The notes beneath the pieces were generated by a model, which was not told the DNA's origin, ran no database searches, and worked only from the letters and a program-made list of their open reading frames with translations. A stretch of DNA of 64,000 nt, taken from contig FMBT01000290.1 in the NCBI GenBank assembly GCA_900095095.1, positions 1,178,001 to 1,242,000 on the forward strand, written 5' to 3'. The position numbers and the translations under genes are program-made. How positions within the stretch are numbered: the first letter of the stretch is position 1; every line of letters starts with the position of its first letter. Of the stretch, positions 11,476 to 22,964 are shown piece after piece. This DNA is from Fragilariopsis cylindrus CCMP1102. Lineage: Eukaryota; Bacillariophyta; Bacillariophyceae; Bacillariales; Bacillariaceae.

Positions 11476-12441
11476 ATACTGTAGTTATGGCGGGTAGGGT
11501 AGAGTTGTGTTGACTTGTTTTGTTTTGTGTCTCTCGAAGTGTTGTGTGTTGTTTGTTGTTTTGCGTCTCTCTCTAAATGTTTGCGATACTTTATTGCGGG
11601 AGAGACTTGAGAATACGGTATTTACGAATAGTGGAAGCGTAGATAGGTGCGTTTTGTCAACATTCTTCTCTAATCTCCATACCTATCCATAGGTTTTGAC
11701 TTGGTAATAAGCGTTGCAGCAGCACAGTTACGAAGAATGTGTTGAATCATTCAATTTGTCATTCTTCAGAATTATTATCGATCGTGTGACGTATCTTTCG
11801 TTCATGCTGACTATGTTCCGAGTATTGAATTAAAGTAAAACGCGGAAAAACAACGAAGGACAGAAAGTAAATCAAAATAAGGATGTAACAGTAAGTAATT
11901 AAAGTCTAGAGCACGTGTGTTACTGTGTATGTTTGTGCTTTAACTTTACTTAATTGCTTTGTCGTGTTTGCAATTATTTATTTGGGCATATATGTTAATT
12001 TTTTTGACACATACCTTTTTATCATAAATTGGGCTAGAAAAATAAATAATGTAGGAGCTGATTGACTCATTCGATTCATGTATGAATCGATGCTTCTTTT
12101 CTAGTTTGCACGTGCACCACTTTATGTTTCGTGTTGCTTTGGAGTGCCTTCGTTTTGGTTTTGGGGGAGAGGGGGTCAAGGGGGGAACAAGTACACATAT
12201 CACCAACTTACTTGTCTACAGCACACTTGATGGTACCGTGGTTCACGCACGGTATAAGCATGCAAGTCGCGAACATGCTGTAGAAATAAAATTAATAGTA
12301 CGGTACGAAACTTAAATAAATATCGGTAGATAATAATATTGATAGGAGGGAGGTGGTAGTGGTGGTGTCGGTAGTCGGTCTGTTTAATTGCATTAAATGT
12401 GGTAGTATCAGTATTTCTATTGGTGGGCGTTGACGACAACG
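11476..12441. other. Intergenic region, no gene seen
   Basis: Divergent upstream region between the beta-propeller gene (-) and the methyltransferase (+). Small open frames overlap on both strands and none shows coding character. Confidence 0.5.
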
Positions 12442-13797
12442 ATGACGACGATGATGAAAATGATAATGTTGACGATGATGACGACGATGATAACGATGAC
12501 GATGATTGGCAACAGCATGATTTTATGTGCTCATGCTTTTTCGTTATCATTATCGTCGACGTCAATAAGACAGTCTAACCGTTTCTGTAAGAATAGTCGA
12601 CGACCTTTGATACTGTCATCATTGCCATCATCATCATCATCGTCGTCGTCATCGTCGTCATTGTCATCATCATCATCATCATCATCGTCACGAGAAGAAG
12701 AAGTAACGTCACAGAAAGAGCCGATGAAATTGCAGTCACTGTCATTATCATCTAATTTACCATCATCGGATAATACATTATCACCGGAATTTTACAAATC
12801 GGTCTACAAGGATTTACAGCAACAGCAAGATAGAATAGTAGAATTTTCGAACAGCAATGATGATAACGATAATGATAATGATGACAGCGATAATGATGCA
12901 ATCATAATAAAAACACCATGGGATATAGGAGGAGGTGGAGGAAATTGTCGTCCTCAGCCAGCAATAGTACGTGCCTATAAAGAAAGGAAAATATATGGTC
13001 ATGTATTGGATGCTGGATGTGGCTTAGGTGAAAATTGTCTGTATCTTGCACAACAGCAACCCAAATATTATGGTGATAACATAAAATCTATTACAGGATT
13101 TGATTTCTCAAAAGAGAGTATACAATTGGCGACTGATGAAATGGAAAAAATGGAAATGAGGATGACGACGAAAGAACAAGAACAAGATCAAACTTCGTCA
13201 CCATCATCATCATCATCATCATCATTTTACACAACACCAAATTTCATGACAGCATCTTGTACAGATATAGCTGACCGGCATGATAATGATGATCAAGAAC
13301 TTTTTTCAGCCATCAAAAACTATAATAGTAATGATGACAACAAAGATGATCACAATGAGCTCTATTTTGATGTTATAATTGATTCCGGATTATTGCATTG
13401 TTTGAATGATGACGATGCACTACAATATATTGATCAAATGTCCAAATTACTTCAACCCACTACGGGAAAATTTTATATTGGTTGTTTTTCTACTAAAAAT
13501 CCGGATCCATGGGAGAATCCACGACGGATTAATGAAGACTATATCTATAATTTATTTAATCATCATCCTCATCACAGTCACAGTCACAGTAGTCATAATA
13601 ATGAGGATGATAATGATGATAATGATGATAATGATGATAATGATGATAATGATTTGTCACCACCATTATGGGAAGTTGAATTAATAAGAGATACGTGGTG
13701 GGCACGACCACCATCAAGAGGTTCCACGATGGGGGGTGCATTTTCTTTAGCATTGTGGGTAGAAGTGCGTCGTACAAGTACTTCTATCATCCGATAA
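12442..13797 (+). CDS. SAM-dependent methyltransferase, possibly plastid-targeted
   Basis: A class I methyltransferase of 451 aa if the ATG at 12442 is used; several in-frame Met codons follow, and the one before IGNSMILCAHAFS (near residue 22) may be the true start. That leader looks like a signal peptide ending AHA|F, followed by a Ser/Arg-rich stretch, which resembles a diatom plastid presequence. Motif I is VLDAGCGLGENCLYLA near residue 188, motif II contains ITGFDFS, and motif IV is FDVIIDSGLLHCL. The C-terminal DTWWARPPSRG segment is shared with thiopurine-methyltransferase-like enzymes. Asp/Asn, Ser and His repeats are inserted, including an (NDD)n run at about 13605-13650. The substrate is unknown and there is no intron. 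Confidence 0.75.
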   Translation: MTTMMKMIMLTMMTTMITMTMIGNSMILCAHAFSLSLSSTSIRQSNRFCKNSRRPLILSSLPSSSSSSSSSSSLSSSSSSSSSREEEVTSQKEPMKLQSLSLSSNLPSSDNTLSPEFYKSVYKDLQQQQDRIVEFSNSNDDNDNDNDDSDNDAIIIKTPWDIGGGGGNCRPQPAIVRAYKERKIYGHVLDAGCGLGENCLYLAQQQPKYYGDNIKSITGFDFSKESIQLATDEMEKMEMRMTTKEQEQDQTSSPSSSSSSSFYTTPNFMTASCTDIADRHDNDDQELFSAIKNYNSNDDNKDDHNELYFDVIIDSGLLHCLNDDDALQYIDQMSKLLQPTTGKFYIGCFSTKNPDPWENPRRINEDYIYNLFNHHPHHSHSHSSHNNEDDNDDNDDNDDNDDNDLSPPLWEVELIRDTWWARPPSRGSTMGGAFSLALWVEVRRTSTSIIR

Positions 13798-15931
13798 AGG
13801 ACCAGGACTTGTACTTGTACTACCAGTAGTAAATAGTAGTATGAATATAACATGTCATCAAATTATTGGGTACACCTGCTCATTATTTACATCCATAACA
13901 CGCTACTTTCGTTTCGTATATATCGTCCTATACAAAGTATAAATTGATGTATCTTCCAACAACTTGGTACACATGCATTTATTGTTCAGCTTGTAAGGAA
14001 TAGCTGTTATTTTAGTCGTACTAGTTGTGTGTGAGTACGCTTAACTGCTAATACTACATACCGCTTCCGCACATAGCTACTGCAGTCTGTATTGCAAGAA
14101 GAATCATTTTACCTGTTCATTTACCTCATGATACAACAAATGACAACACTTACTAAACTGCCTCTCCACAAAGCTTCTACTGCAATTTGGATACTGAAAT
14201 GTGAATACTGCAATGGGAACTGTTGTAAGAAGATGTTATGGTATATGATTGTGTTGTTGTGCTTGGTACTACACTGCAGCTGTGGGCCCTGTAAATTATC
14301 TACCATCACCATGATGTGGTGTGCTTTGAGCAGTGATATCAAGCCATAAATTGGGGAAATAATCCAAATTGCCCAAAAAACTTATGTTAACCTTCCCAGC
14401 TTTGATGTGGACCATTCCCAGTGGCTGGTCATCAACTGACTAGAAGAATTTTGATTGGTAACATTTTTCTCCAACAAATTCTCTAGTGGAGTTAGTTGTT
14501 TGGTTATCAAAATAATAATATTATAGTAGACTACAAACTCTTTCAATTATGATACTATATTATCTTCTTCTTTGGATATATAACCAGAATGGTACACCAA
14601 AAAACCACCCAATCATCCATCCCTTACCTAAAAGGGATGGATCAAGGGTTGTGATTCCCTATACATACCTTATTCTTGCCCCCATAACACAAACATTGCA
14701 TCTTGGCCAACATGTCATATTTCCATGCCATAAAGTAGCATTCAGAAATACAACATCAAAAAAACCATGGTTTGAAATCCAAGATACCTTAAATATATGT
14801 ATATGATCAAAATGCACCAGCAATACCTGGAAAGTTTGCCATATTGGTGGTGTGGTGGGGCTGGGAACAATAGAAGAGATATAAAATGGCCTGAAATACA
14901 TACTGTGCAATTCTTTTGTTATCCACATAATATATAGAGGGTCTGGACAATATCACTGTTTCTGGCAACCATATATATATATTTGGGATGGAATGGGACT
15001 AAAATATCCCTTCTTATAAAAAAAAACACAATTTCTTTAAGTGTCAAGTGAGCATGTAATGAAGGCCTTAATGTACCATCAATGTAGACTTAGCAGCTCG
15101 GAAGGATCATATGGAGCTCAAGATTATACCTATGGCTACAAAACCTAAGTAATGTTTAGGGCCATACGGATGTTAGGAAGGTGTCAGGGCTCTTTAGCCC
15201 CCCTCCCCCAAGGGGCAATTTAGACCCCCAAAGAGGTTTTTTTACTTTAGTACCCACATCAGCTGGATCATCATCATCAAGCACCAGGAACATATTGTAG
15301 TTGGTATATATGGGGATCCCCATGCACTTATCTTATGATGATTTATCCTTTTGATTGTGCAGTAGGTCACTGAAAATTGGCCATTTTAGGTTGTTTTTTC
15401 AGTTGTGCAGTACAGTGGTTGTGCTTACAGTGTATGTTACCCCACCAGTACCCCACCCAGAGGCTTATGAGACTCAGGAATATATGGATGGTCCATCAAA
15501 TAGGTCAATAATAAATTATGTAGTTTTGTACCGGACATATATGACTAATTAGGTGCATTTACAGGGTGTTAAAGTTTGTATTAGATGATTGTGTTTAAAA
15601 AAAGAAAAATTCTGACTCGACTCTTTTGATTGTAAAAGAAACTTCTGTCCTTCGCTCGCGCGAACGAGATAACGCGTTGTTTAAACATTCAATCTCCATG
15701 CCACCTGGAACAAGGCACGACAAACAAAAATAAACACGCGTAATCGTGAGGGAGCGGAGGGGACCGACAATACACTTCAAAGCCGATCATCCCCTTTTTT
15801 TTTAAATGTACAGTACTAGCATCACCAACAACAGAGCAAGATCCCATCACGACAAGCAAGAAAGTATTGTACCCCTTCACGCCAAACTTCTATTTCACTC
15901 TTAATACCATACACGCCTGCTTTTAAAAAAA
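13798..15931. other. Intergenic region, repeat-like from about 14.35 kb
   Basis: No gene is supported. From about 14.35 to 15.55 kb the base composition changes (long stretches with few CG dinucleotides). Roughly 15150-15513 is related, in inverted orientation, to 38036-38375 (see the findings). Confidence 0.55.
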
Positions 15932-17037
15932 ATGAGATTTTCTACTATTAGTCTTCTTGCCGTTGTTGCGGTTGCCGATGCTGCCTCATCTGGCAGTAGT
16001 CGTCGAATGATGATGCCTTGGGCATTACCTCGTGGTGGTGCTTCTTCCTATGCCTCGAAGTTAGAAGCTGTGAAAGAAAAAGTCCTGGCATCCACTCTTC
16101 CATCGGTACGTATGTAAGGGTCTCTTTTTTCTGAAGCCTCGTTCTGGTGTCCTTATATAATATCATGTGTGTCTTGTCTCTCACTCACCCCCCCCCCCCC
16201 CCTCCGCGCTCACATTCTTTCGCTCTAACTCTTACAATATGTACGGTACAAACGATCTCATTTTACTATACTCATTTTTTATTCTTATTGTAGATTGATG
16301 AATTACGTAAAACAATTATTAGTGAATCAACACCTATTGAAGATTTTGGTTCCAAAGCTGATACTATTGTGAATACAGCATTAGAAGAATTTGCATCCAA
16401 TGCACCACAGGATGATGGTGATACTGATGAAACATCGTATGAAACCAAATTAGAACAAATCGAAGCATCGTTAGATGCACCACTGCAAGTTTTATATTTA
16501 AAACAATTGCAATTATTAAGAGAACAAGCATTACAAAATTATCGTGCGGCCTCCAAAGTAAATGGTGGTGGTACCTCCGAATATGAAGCGATGTTACAAG
16601 CGGATGCTTATTTTGTCCGTGAAGCGGAATCATCGACACGGGATGATGTATCGTCTGAAAATTGGGATTTTACCTCGGAACGTATTGCACTGCAATCGGT
16701 AATGAATCGTTTAGCGGAATCGAGTAATAAAGCACAAGACATTCAAATCTCATCCGCATCGCAACAACAAACAGCGATGCAATTTTTACAAAGTCAAGCT
16801 CAAATGATACAACAATTACAACAACAATTATATGGTCAAGCCAGTCCATGGAATGTGGGTGTGGCGTATCGTATTCCGGATACCAATTTTAATTTACAAG
16901 GGTCGTATCAACAAGGTAAAACAAATGTTCAATTAAGTTGTGTCCCCGATGAGTATGCACCATTCTTAGGTCCATCTGGATTTACAAATGGTGTTGGACC
17001 TGGTAACTTAGGTTTATCATTAAATCTTAGTGTATAA
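15932..17037 (+). CDS. Secreted or organelle-targeted 305-aa protein of unknown function
   Basis: Two exons, 15932-16105 and 16294-17037, joined in phase 0. The donor is GTACGT and the acceptor TTGTAG; the intron is 188 nt and holds a C15 tract. The protein starts with a clear signal peptide (MRFSTISLLAVVAVADAASS), then WALPRGGASSYASKLEAV. The middle is alpha-helical, with Glu, Gln and Leu in heptad-like spacing (ETKLEQIEASLDAPLQVLYL) and a Gln-rich helix near residues 225-245. The C-terminal 65 residues alternate hydrophobic and polar residues (VAYRIPDTNFNLQGSYQQGK), which suggests beta strands. I do not recognise the family. Mature-region features fit an extracellular, endomembrane or plastid location. 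Confidence 0.75.
16188..16202. repeat. C15 homopolymer in an intron
   Basis: Fifteen consecutive C residues in the single intron of the gene at 15932-17037. A second C13 run lies at 17518-17530. Confidence 0.9.
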
Positions 17038-19332
17038 ATTATAAATTATAAATAAGATAAATTGAAATGGTTTGTTTGTTGATGTTGTGTACGTATACTT
17101 ACATACATGCACACTCGTAAAGTAGAGTTTGCTTCATCATTGAATGGAATCAATAAAGATAACGTTACCGATATCAAACAAACAAAAAAGAAAGAATAGT
17201 AATTTAATTTAGCACATCATCTATGAAAGAATAAACAAGAAGAAAAAGAAAAACAAATAATAGTTCAGATTAATTACTACTGCATTCACGAATTAGTATT
17301 GCAGGCTATAAATAATATAGATGATTATATTATCATTAATCTGATGTGTTTTGATAATTGCAGTACTTTACTTTTTAAGTGCAATTGTATAGTGTAGTAA
17401 CAGCATTTTTCTCGTAAATAAAACTACAGAATAGCTACTATAGTTCTATTTTGCCTTTCATTTTGCCTAAGGCAGGAATATAGTATTGTTGTATTTATGA
17501 GGAACAAAGACCCTAAGCCCCCCCCCCCCCTAGGAATGTGATACATTATGATTGTGTGGTACTTTGCATTTGATGCACCAATGTATCTCCTCTATCCTAC
17601 TACCAGGAAGAACTAACTCTCATTGCATCCTCATCCTCATGTTCTTGTTCTGGAGGAAAGGATATGGCATATATGAGGGAGCATGCTCATTATCGTTGGT
17701 CCTTGGTCCATCACCTATGTGTGTATGGGATGCATTGACTTGGTGTTGTCTTGATGCAATGCAATGCACACATATTGATTCTACAGCCTGAGGCTACTTT
17801 ATTCCTCCTATCTTCTACACCTGTTTTAATATGATTAAAGTTTACTAACCAATTCTCACTTGAGAATTGGTGTGAAAAATTGGCACCAACCAGAATAACT
17901 TTGGTCAAGTGATCATCAATTACCAGGGATGGTCCATAACATATGAATGTACCTAGTAGCAGGGAAGGTTACACCACACAAATTTCCCCCCCCTAGTTTT
18001 GGTTAGCCCTATTGATGGTAAATAATGAGGCACAATATATAGCCAGTGTAGTAGTAGGATCAAGCTAATATAAAAGGCGGATACTGAATGCCTGCAACCC
18101 CAACAAATAGAACAACAAATAGAATTTTATATTGATGTATTGGGTAGAGATAAAAATGCCATAGTAGGGCAACATAATCAGACTGCTTGTTGATAGGCCA
18201 AATTGATACATAATGTTGAGCATATTATTATCCCCAAAATTAACTTGCTGCAGTTGTGTCATGCTCTGTTGCTATTCCATGTTTTGTTGTTTACTACCTC
18301 CCATGTGTGCTTTGTTGTTTACATAGCTTTTTCTACTTTCTTGCTAGTTTTTTTTTCCTCATCCTCTCTGCTGCTTACCTTTCATATGCTCTATACTTTA
18401 CCTTGTTCCTGTTCTTCATTTGATCATCTGGCAACTCTTAGTCGTTGCTTCATGCTCTGATGTTGCTTCTGTACCTTCCAATGCTCTATAGAAGACAATG
18501 AAGCAAGCAAATTGGAAATTATTGCTATTTTATATCTTTTTTTGTCTGGTGGTTGAAGGACAAATCATTAAAAGATAATGCATTATTGACTTAACTACAA
18601 TGTCTGGACGAACTGTTAGCTGCATGTAAAAAATACACAACCTTCCAACCAGCCAGCAGCAGCACACACTGTGTTTTCACTATCAAATAAATTACAAGTA
18701 GTAAAAAAAGTTTTTTTAAAGTCTTGCTTCTTCCCTCCCCCTTCTTCCCTTCCTGTTAAATTGATTGACATGGTTGGATCTCAGTAATAATATACTCAGG
18801 AAACAAAAAGCAGTAGCACATCTGTGAGTAATGTCTTCACATATGTATTATACTTGTTTGTGCATCATGTTTAGTGTTATTGTCTCATCAGTGTAGTCAT
18901 TCACCAGTCCCTCTGTTATTGTCAACACTGTTGTTTTTCTTTTCACTCCCACCCTCCCTCACTCACTCATATCTCTCAATAGCCTCCCATGGGTGCTGCT
19001 CCTGGGTGCTGCTCCTGTTGGTGGCTGCTCCTGGTGTATGGAATGAGATCCAATTTTGTCCCCCGGTCCCAGAGCTAGGCCATGCAGAAATATTCTCAAA
19101 AGGGACTGTAATAGTTTCAACTCATATAATATTGTCATGACGTGTCTGACGAGGAATCAATCACCATCAACGAATTTGATTTCTGATTTTGTAAAAATCA
19201 AAAAACCCATCACAACATACCGTACGTTCACATCACATCATAACATCCCATCATCTTTCATCTACTTGCTTACTTGACACATACCGCACCGACCGTTAAC
19301 AACAAATATACATCAACCAACGCAACGCAACC
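17038..19332. other. Non-coding, repeat-rich accessory DNA
   Basis: No gene is supported. The notable content is a 132-bp piece of the ankyrin gene (17795-17926) and a C13 run at 17518-17530. The region resembles 14.35-15.55 kb and 38-40.3 kb in texture. Confidence 0.55.
17795..17926 (-). pseudogene. Copied fragment of the ankyrin-repeat gene
   Basis: This 132-bp stretch matches 21907-22038 inside the ankyrin gene with about two visible mismatches, in the same orientation. It encodes the same peptide core (LTKVILVGANFSHQF and GVEDRRNKV) but the flanking DNA is unrelated, so it is an isolated gene fragment. Confidence 0.85.
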
Positions 19333-19979
19333 ATGGTAAGTAGAATAAGGTTTTTTCTTTCTTAAGAGTCCCAATAATGTGTTGCGATGACGACGGCGTT
19401 TTATTTGACCTTCAATTTTGTTTTGTTTTGTTTTTGAGTTAGTCTCGTCGGCACGAGATGAGTAATACAGTACGTGATTTGAAGAAGAATATAGAATTCA
19501 ACAAATCAAAAAGAGTCGAAAGTCAAAACATAACGTATTTCAATACATGCCATTATGACGACGAAGAAACCTCCTCTCTTGACTTGATTTTGCTTAGCTT
19601 CATCGTATTTCGTATTATTGTATCTCAACTAACACCCCCCACCCCCACACACGCACATCCGATCCATGCTACCCCCCACCCCACCCCCTCCTCTCTAACT
19701 ACTCGACTTATTATCATTGCAACAATCCATGTGTAATAAAAATGATATAATATACAATAGCCAAAAGCATGTTCCGAGGCAGCATTATCATTATTAACAT
19801 GTATGGAAGAATCGAAATGTTTTAAGGAAGATAAGCATAGCGTATACGATTGTTTAAAAAAACAAAATGATGATCCAATTGCTGCAGAAGAATGTAAAGC
19901 CCAACGTACTGCCTATTATTTATGTAAACATTCACAATTGAATATGAGAACAAGAATTCGTGGTACAAGAGCCTATTAA
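19333..19979 (+). CDS. COA5: COA5/PET191-like cytochrome c oxidase assembly factor
   Basis: A mitochondrial intermembrane-space twin CX9C protein that in other eukaryotes is needed for complex IV assembly. The model has three exons: 19333-19335 (only the ATG), 19443-19469 and 19761-19979, all joined in phase 0, giving 82 aa. Donors are GTAAGT and GTACGT; acceptors are GTTAG and AATAG. Both CX9C pairs are visible: CSEAALSLLTC and CKAQRTAYYLC. The family-typical end CKHSQLNMRTRIRGTRAY matches the conserved LDMRxRxRG signature of PET191. Translation could instead begin at an ATG inside exon 2 (19458). The family call rests on cysteine spacing and this C-terminal motif. Confidence 0.8.
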
Positions 19980-21356
19980 ATAAACAAAACTAACAAATAA
20001 CAAAAAAAAAAAAAATCAAAGATATAAAATTTAGTTAAATTATTAGAAAATACAAAATACAAAAAATAGAATAACATATAAATGAAATATAAATACAAAA
20101 CACATGAGTGTTGATGATGGAGTTACTGTTCATGGACTGCACGTATACGTGTACGTACTATACATGCGTTTCGACTTGACTTGACTTGACTTGACTTGAT
20201 TCGGTTACTGTAGGGGGAAACGAGAATGAATATAAGTACAGCACCAAAAAAAAAAAACACACAGAAGAACATCGAATACTGTACTACTACTACTAAATCC
20301 GACCCAAGATGGATGCAATTCATTCCATACTATACTGTACTTCAGATTTTTTGTTTCTCGATTATTTTTCACTATCAATGAATGAGAGAGAAACAGAGAG
20401 AGTAGGAATTGCAGTATAAACGAATTTGAATTATGTTATTTATATAATTTGGTAGTGTAGGATATGCACTTGGAGTCTGTCCATGTTTTTTTTGAAAAGA
20501 TATATACATAGTTTTTCTATTATTTTTGATTTGTTCATCATTCAATACTCATCACTACACAATCCGTCTGGCGACTTTGATCAGTATAATTTAAATATCT
20601 ACATTAAAAGTATTCATTACCATGAGCACACGTAGGTGCACAGATTACATTGTCTCTGGGCAGCGAATAAACGCACACGTACGTGTTAAATTTACTAGTA
20701 TTAGTACTAACTGTAAATGACAGTAACTCACTCGGTTGAATCAACTTCTGTATCATACACGCATGCACACTCTCTTATAGAAATGTTCTCATTCGTTCGA
20801 CTATAGTTAATTGTAACAGTATCACATAAATGCAATACCGTACACAGCGATTTTTATTCATTGGCGAATAGACGCACGATATTTTGGCTCCAAAATACTC
20901 CCTGATAAATAAATGTATGTACAGTACTATGCTGTGTGTTTACCTATTACGGAAAAAAAACGTTTGATGCACTGTATCCGCCATCCATCCACGCACTGCC
21001 GGCACCCACCGCACCACACCACACACCAATGAATTGAATTGAATTGAATTGATTTGAATTTTTTTGTACAGTTAGTGTAGATTTGTACCACAAAACGCAA
21101 AACGATGTCGCATGAAAACAAAACATACGAACGAATGATCGATCGATCGATCGACCAAGAAAAATAGGTGCATTTTTACTTTCATCCATTGGTAAAGGTA
21201 TATTTAGATTTACTATGAACGAGAATAAATCATACAGCTAGCTAGTTTCGTTGTATTATAAACATTTAATATTTGATACGTTGTGAGATCGAACGACAAA
21301 ACTATTCTGTAGTTCATTTTAAAAAGAAATGCTAACTGAGTTACAGATAAATAATA
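19980..21356. other. Intergenic region, no gene seen
   Basis: AT-rich DNA with short simple repeats: (TTGAC)n at about 20169-20197, GAATT repeats near 21030-21056 and (GATC)n near 21136-21155. No coding signal. Confidence 0.5.
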
Positions 21357-21634
21357 TTAGATCACAATTACTTCATTGAATTCGTTATATATAGTTTTAT
21401 CAAAGTTATCGGTACAAAATTCTGAAAGAATCCAGCCATTATCGTTGAAATCAGGATGTTTTTGAATTTTTAATATCGTATTCTTTCTTCATACGAGTTG
21501 TATCTTTATCATATTTCTCGGGAACATCCAATGTATAGTGTATCGATTGTGGCAGTCATAGTATGACGACCATCTTCCAGACCAACAACAGTGCCGACTG
21601 AAAATTTTGTACATGCCTTTTTTATAATTAGCAT
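21357..21634 (-). pseudogene. Frame-broken gene remnant downstream of the ankyrin gene
   Basis: Three consecutive coding-like pieces lie on the minus strand in three different frames: ACTKFSVGTVVGLEDGRH, then TLDVPEKYDKDTTRMKK, then HPDFNDNGWILSEFCTDNF ending at a TAA (21357-21359). Each reads like ordinary protein and each would be joined by a single-base shift. I infer a decayed gene or an error-containing stretch. It starts a few bases from the ankyrin stop codon. The family is not recognised. Confidence 0.45.
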
Positions 21635-22515
21635 TTCTTCATATTAAATAGTGCAATTGCATCCTCAAATTTGGGCTTCATGTGGGAGTAACGTTTACTA
21701 TCTCTCTTTTTTAATAGAAGGTCCAACGCAGTGTAGCCTTTACAAGATGTTTTAATATCTATGCGAATGCCTGGCGATTTTATTAGTGCACCGATCATTT
21801 CAAAAGAAACATACGCACATGCTATGTGAAGCGCAGTCCACCCATCATTGGTAGTTGTATTTACATCAATGCCCTCAGCATCGAGTAGGAGACAGAGTTT
21901 TCCCATTACTTTATTCCTCCTATCTTCTACACCTGTTTTAATATGATTAAAGTTTGTTAACCAATTCTCACTTGAGAATTGGTGTGAAAAATTGGCACCA
22001 ACCAGAATAACTTTGGTCAAGTGATCATCAATTACCAGATCTGTGTGCTCAAGAGATCCGTAGCTATTGACAACATCAGATAAAATTGAATGACCACCCT
22101 TGCGGCAAGAATTCACCAGGTCCTTGGAAATAAAATCTTGCTCTCGTAGCAAAATTCGAAGGATGTCGATATCAATATCATATCTGAGTATTGCCCGGTG
22201 GAACGGCGTAAATCCCCGGCCGTCTTTCAGGTAGATTAGACTTGATTCCCGATCCAATATATATTGCACGATACTTGCGTGAGAGTAGATAATAGCCTCC
22301 AACAAAAGATTTGTTCTTACAAAACCATCTCTTAATGCAATCCATTCACATTTGATATTGGCTCCCCTATCTGCCCAATGGACCACTTCCTCCAGATCTC
22401 CCTTCTGAACTGCTTTTATCAGCGCTCGGTCTTTCTTCCTTTGTTGCCACCAGCTCTTCACGAAAACAAGCATGTTGGATTGATCCGTTTTCAAGTACGT
22501 TCGATATGACAACAA
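21628..22515 (-). CDS. Ankyrin-repeat protein
   Basis: A 295-aa single-exon protein. Ankyrin repeats are visible: LIKAVQKGDLEEVVHWADRG near residue 33, GFTPFHRAILRYDIDIDIL near 100, and DGWTALHIACAYVSFEMIGA near 223, followed by GYTALDLLLKKRD. The middle (about 125-205) is less repeat-like. There is no signal peptide or other domain, so it is probably a cytosolic adaptor; partners are unknown. An alternative start is the Met 14 codons in (MLVFVKSWW). A 132-bp part of this gene is copied at 17795-17926. Confidence 0.8.
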   Translation of the reverse strand: MLSYRTYLKTDQSNMLVFVKSWWQQRKKDRALIKAVQKGDLEEVVHWADRGANIKCEWIALRDGFVRTNLLLEAIIYSHASIVQYILDRESSLIYLKDGRGFTPFHRAILRYDIDIDILRILLREQDFISKDLVNSCRKGGHSILSDVVNSYGSLEHTDLVIDDHLTKVILVGANFSHQFSSENWLTNFNHIKTGVEDRRNKVMGKLCLLLDAEGIDVNTTTNDGWTALHIACAYVSFEMIGALIKSPGIRIDIKTSCKGYTALDLLLKKRDSKRYSHMKPKFEDAIALFNMKKC

Positions 22516-22964
22516 CCTATTTCTATAGAATGTATGTTTGTTTTCACCTTTAACTTTGTTTCCTTTATTTTACATTTTCATAATATACATTATTCCTAAA
22601 TTATACATTGTGTTAAATTCCTATTTACACTATTGTTCTTTTCCGTCTGCAATTGTTCTTTGCCGTCAGCTATTTGTCTGCTGCTGCCGTCTGCTATTGT
22701 TCTTCATAGAACAACACTTCTACTTCAATGTTACACTTCTCATTTCAGTGTGTTCTCAACATGGGACGACTTGTCTGACGTGCGTGATATTTCATTCGTG
22801 ACAACAAACTACTTAAAGTACTTCACGACTGCATTTAATGGACTTCATTCTTCTTCTTTTTACGCGCACGCTTATACTTTACACAGCTTTTATGAAGAGG
22901 AGTAGGGAAAACCAGGTCTTCGTTCTTGGTTTGACAAAAAAATACTGATCATATTGATGGAAGG
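22516..22964. other. Intergenic region, no gene seen
   Basis: Contains several short direct repeats of a GTCTGC/ATTGTTCTT type at about 22630-22720 and nothing that looks coding. Confidence 0.45.

Noticed and set aside
12200-12565. Minus-strand 121-codon frame overlapping the methyltransferase start
   Set aside because: Ser run is the reverse of GATGAC repeats; no other support.
13406-13853. Overlapping His/Tyr-rich frames in the methyltransferase
   Set aside because: Products of the (GATAAT)n repeat read in other frames.
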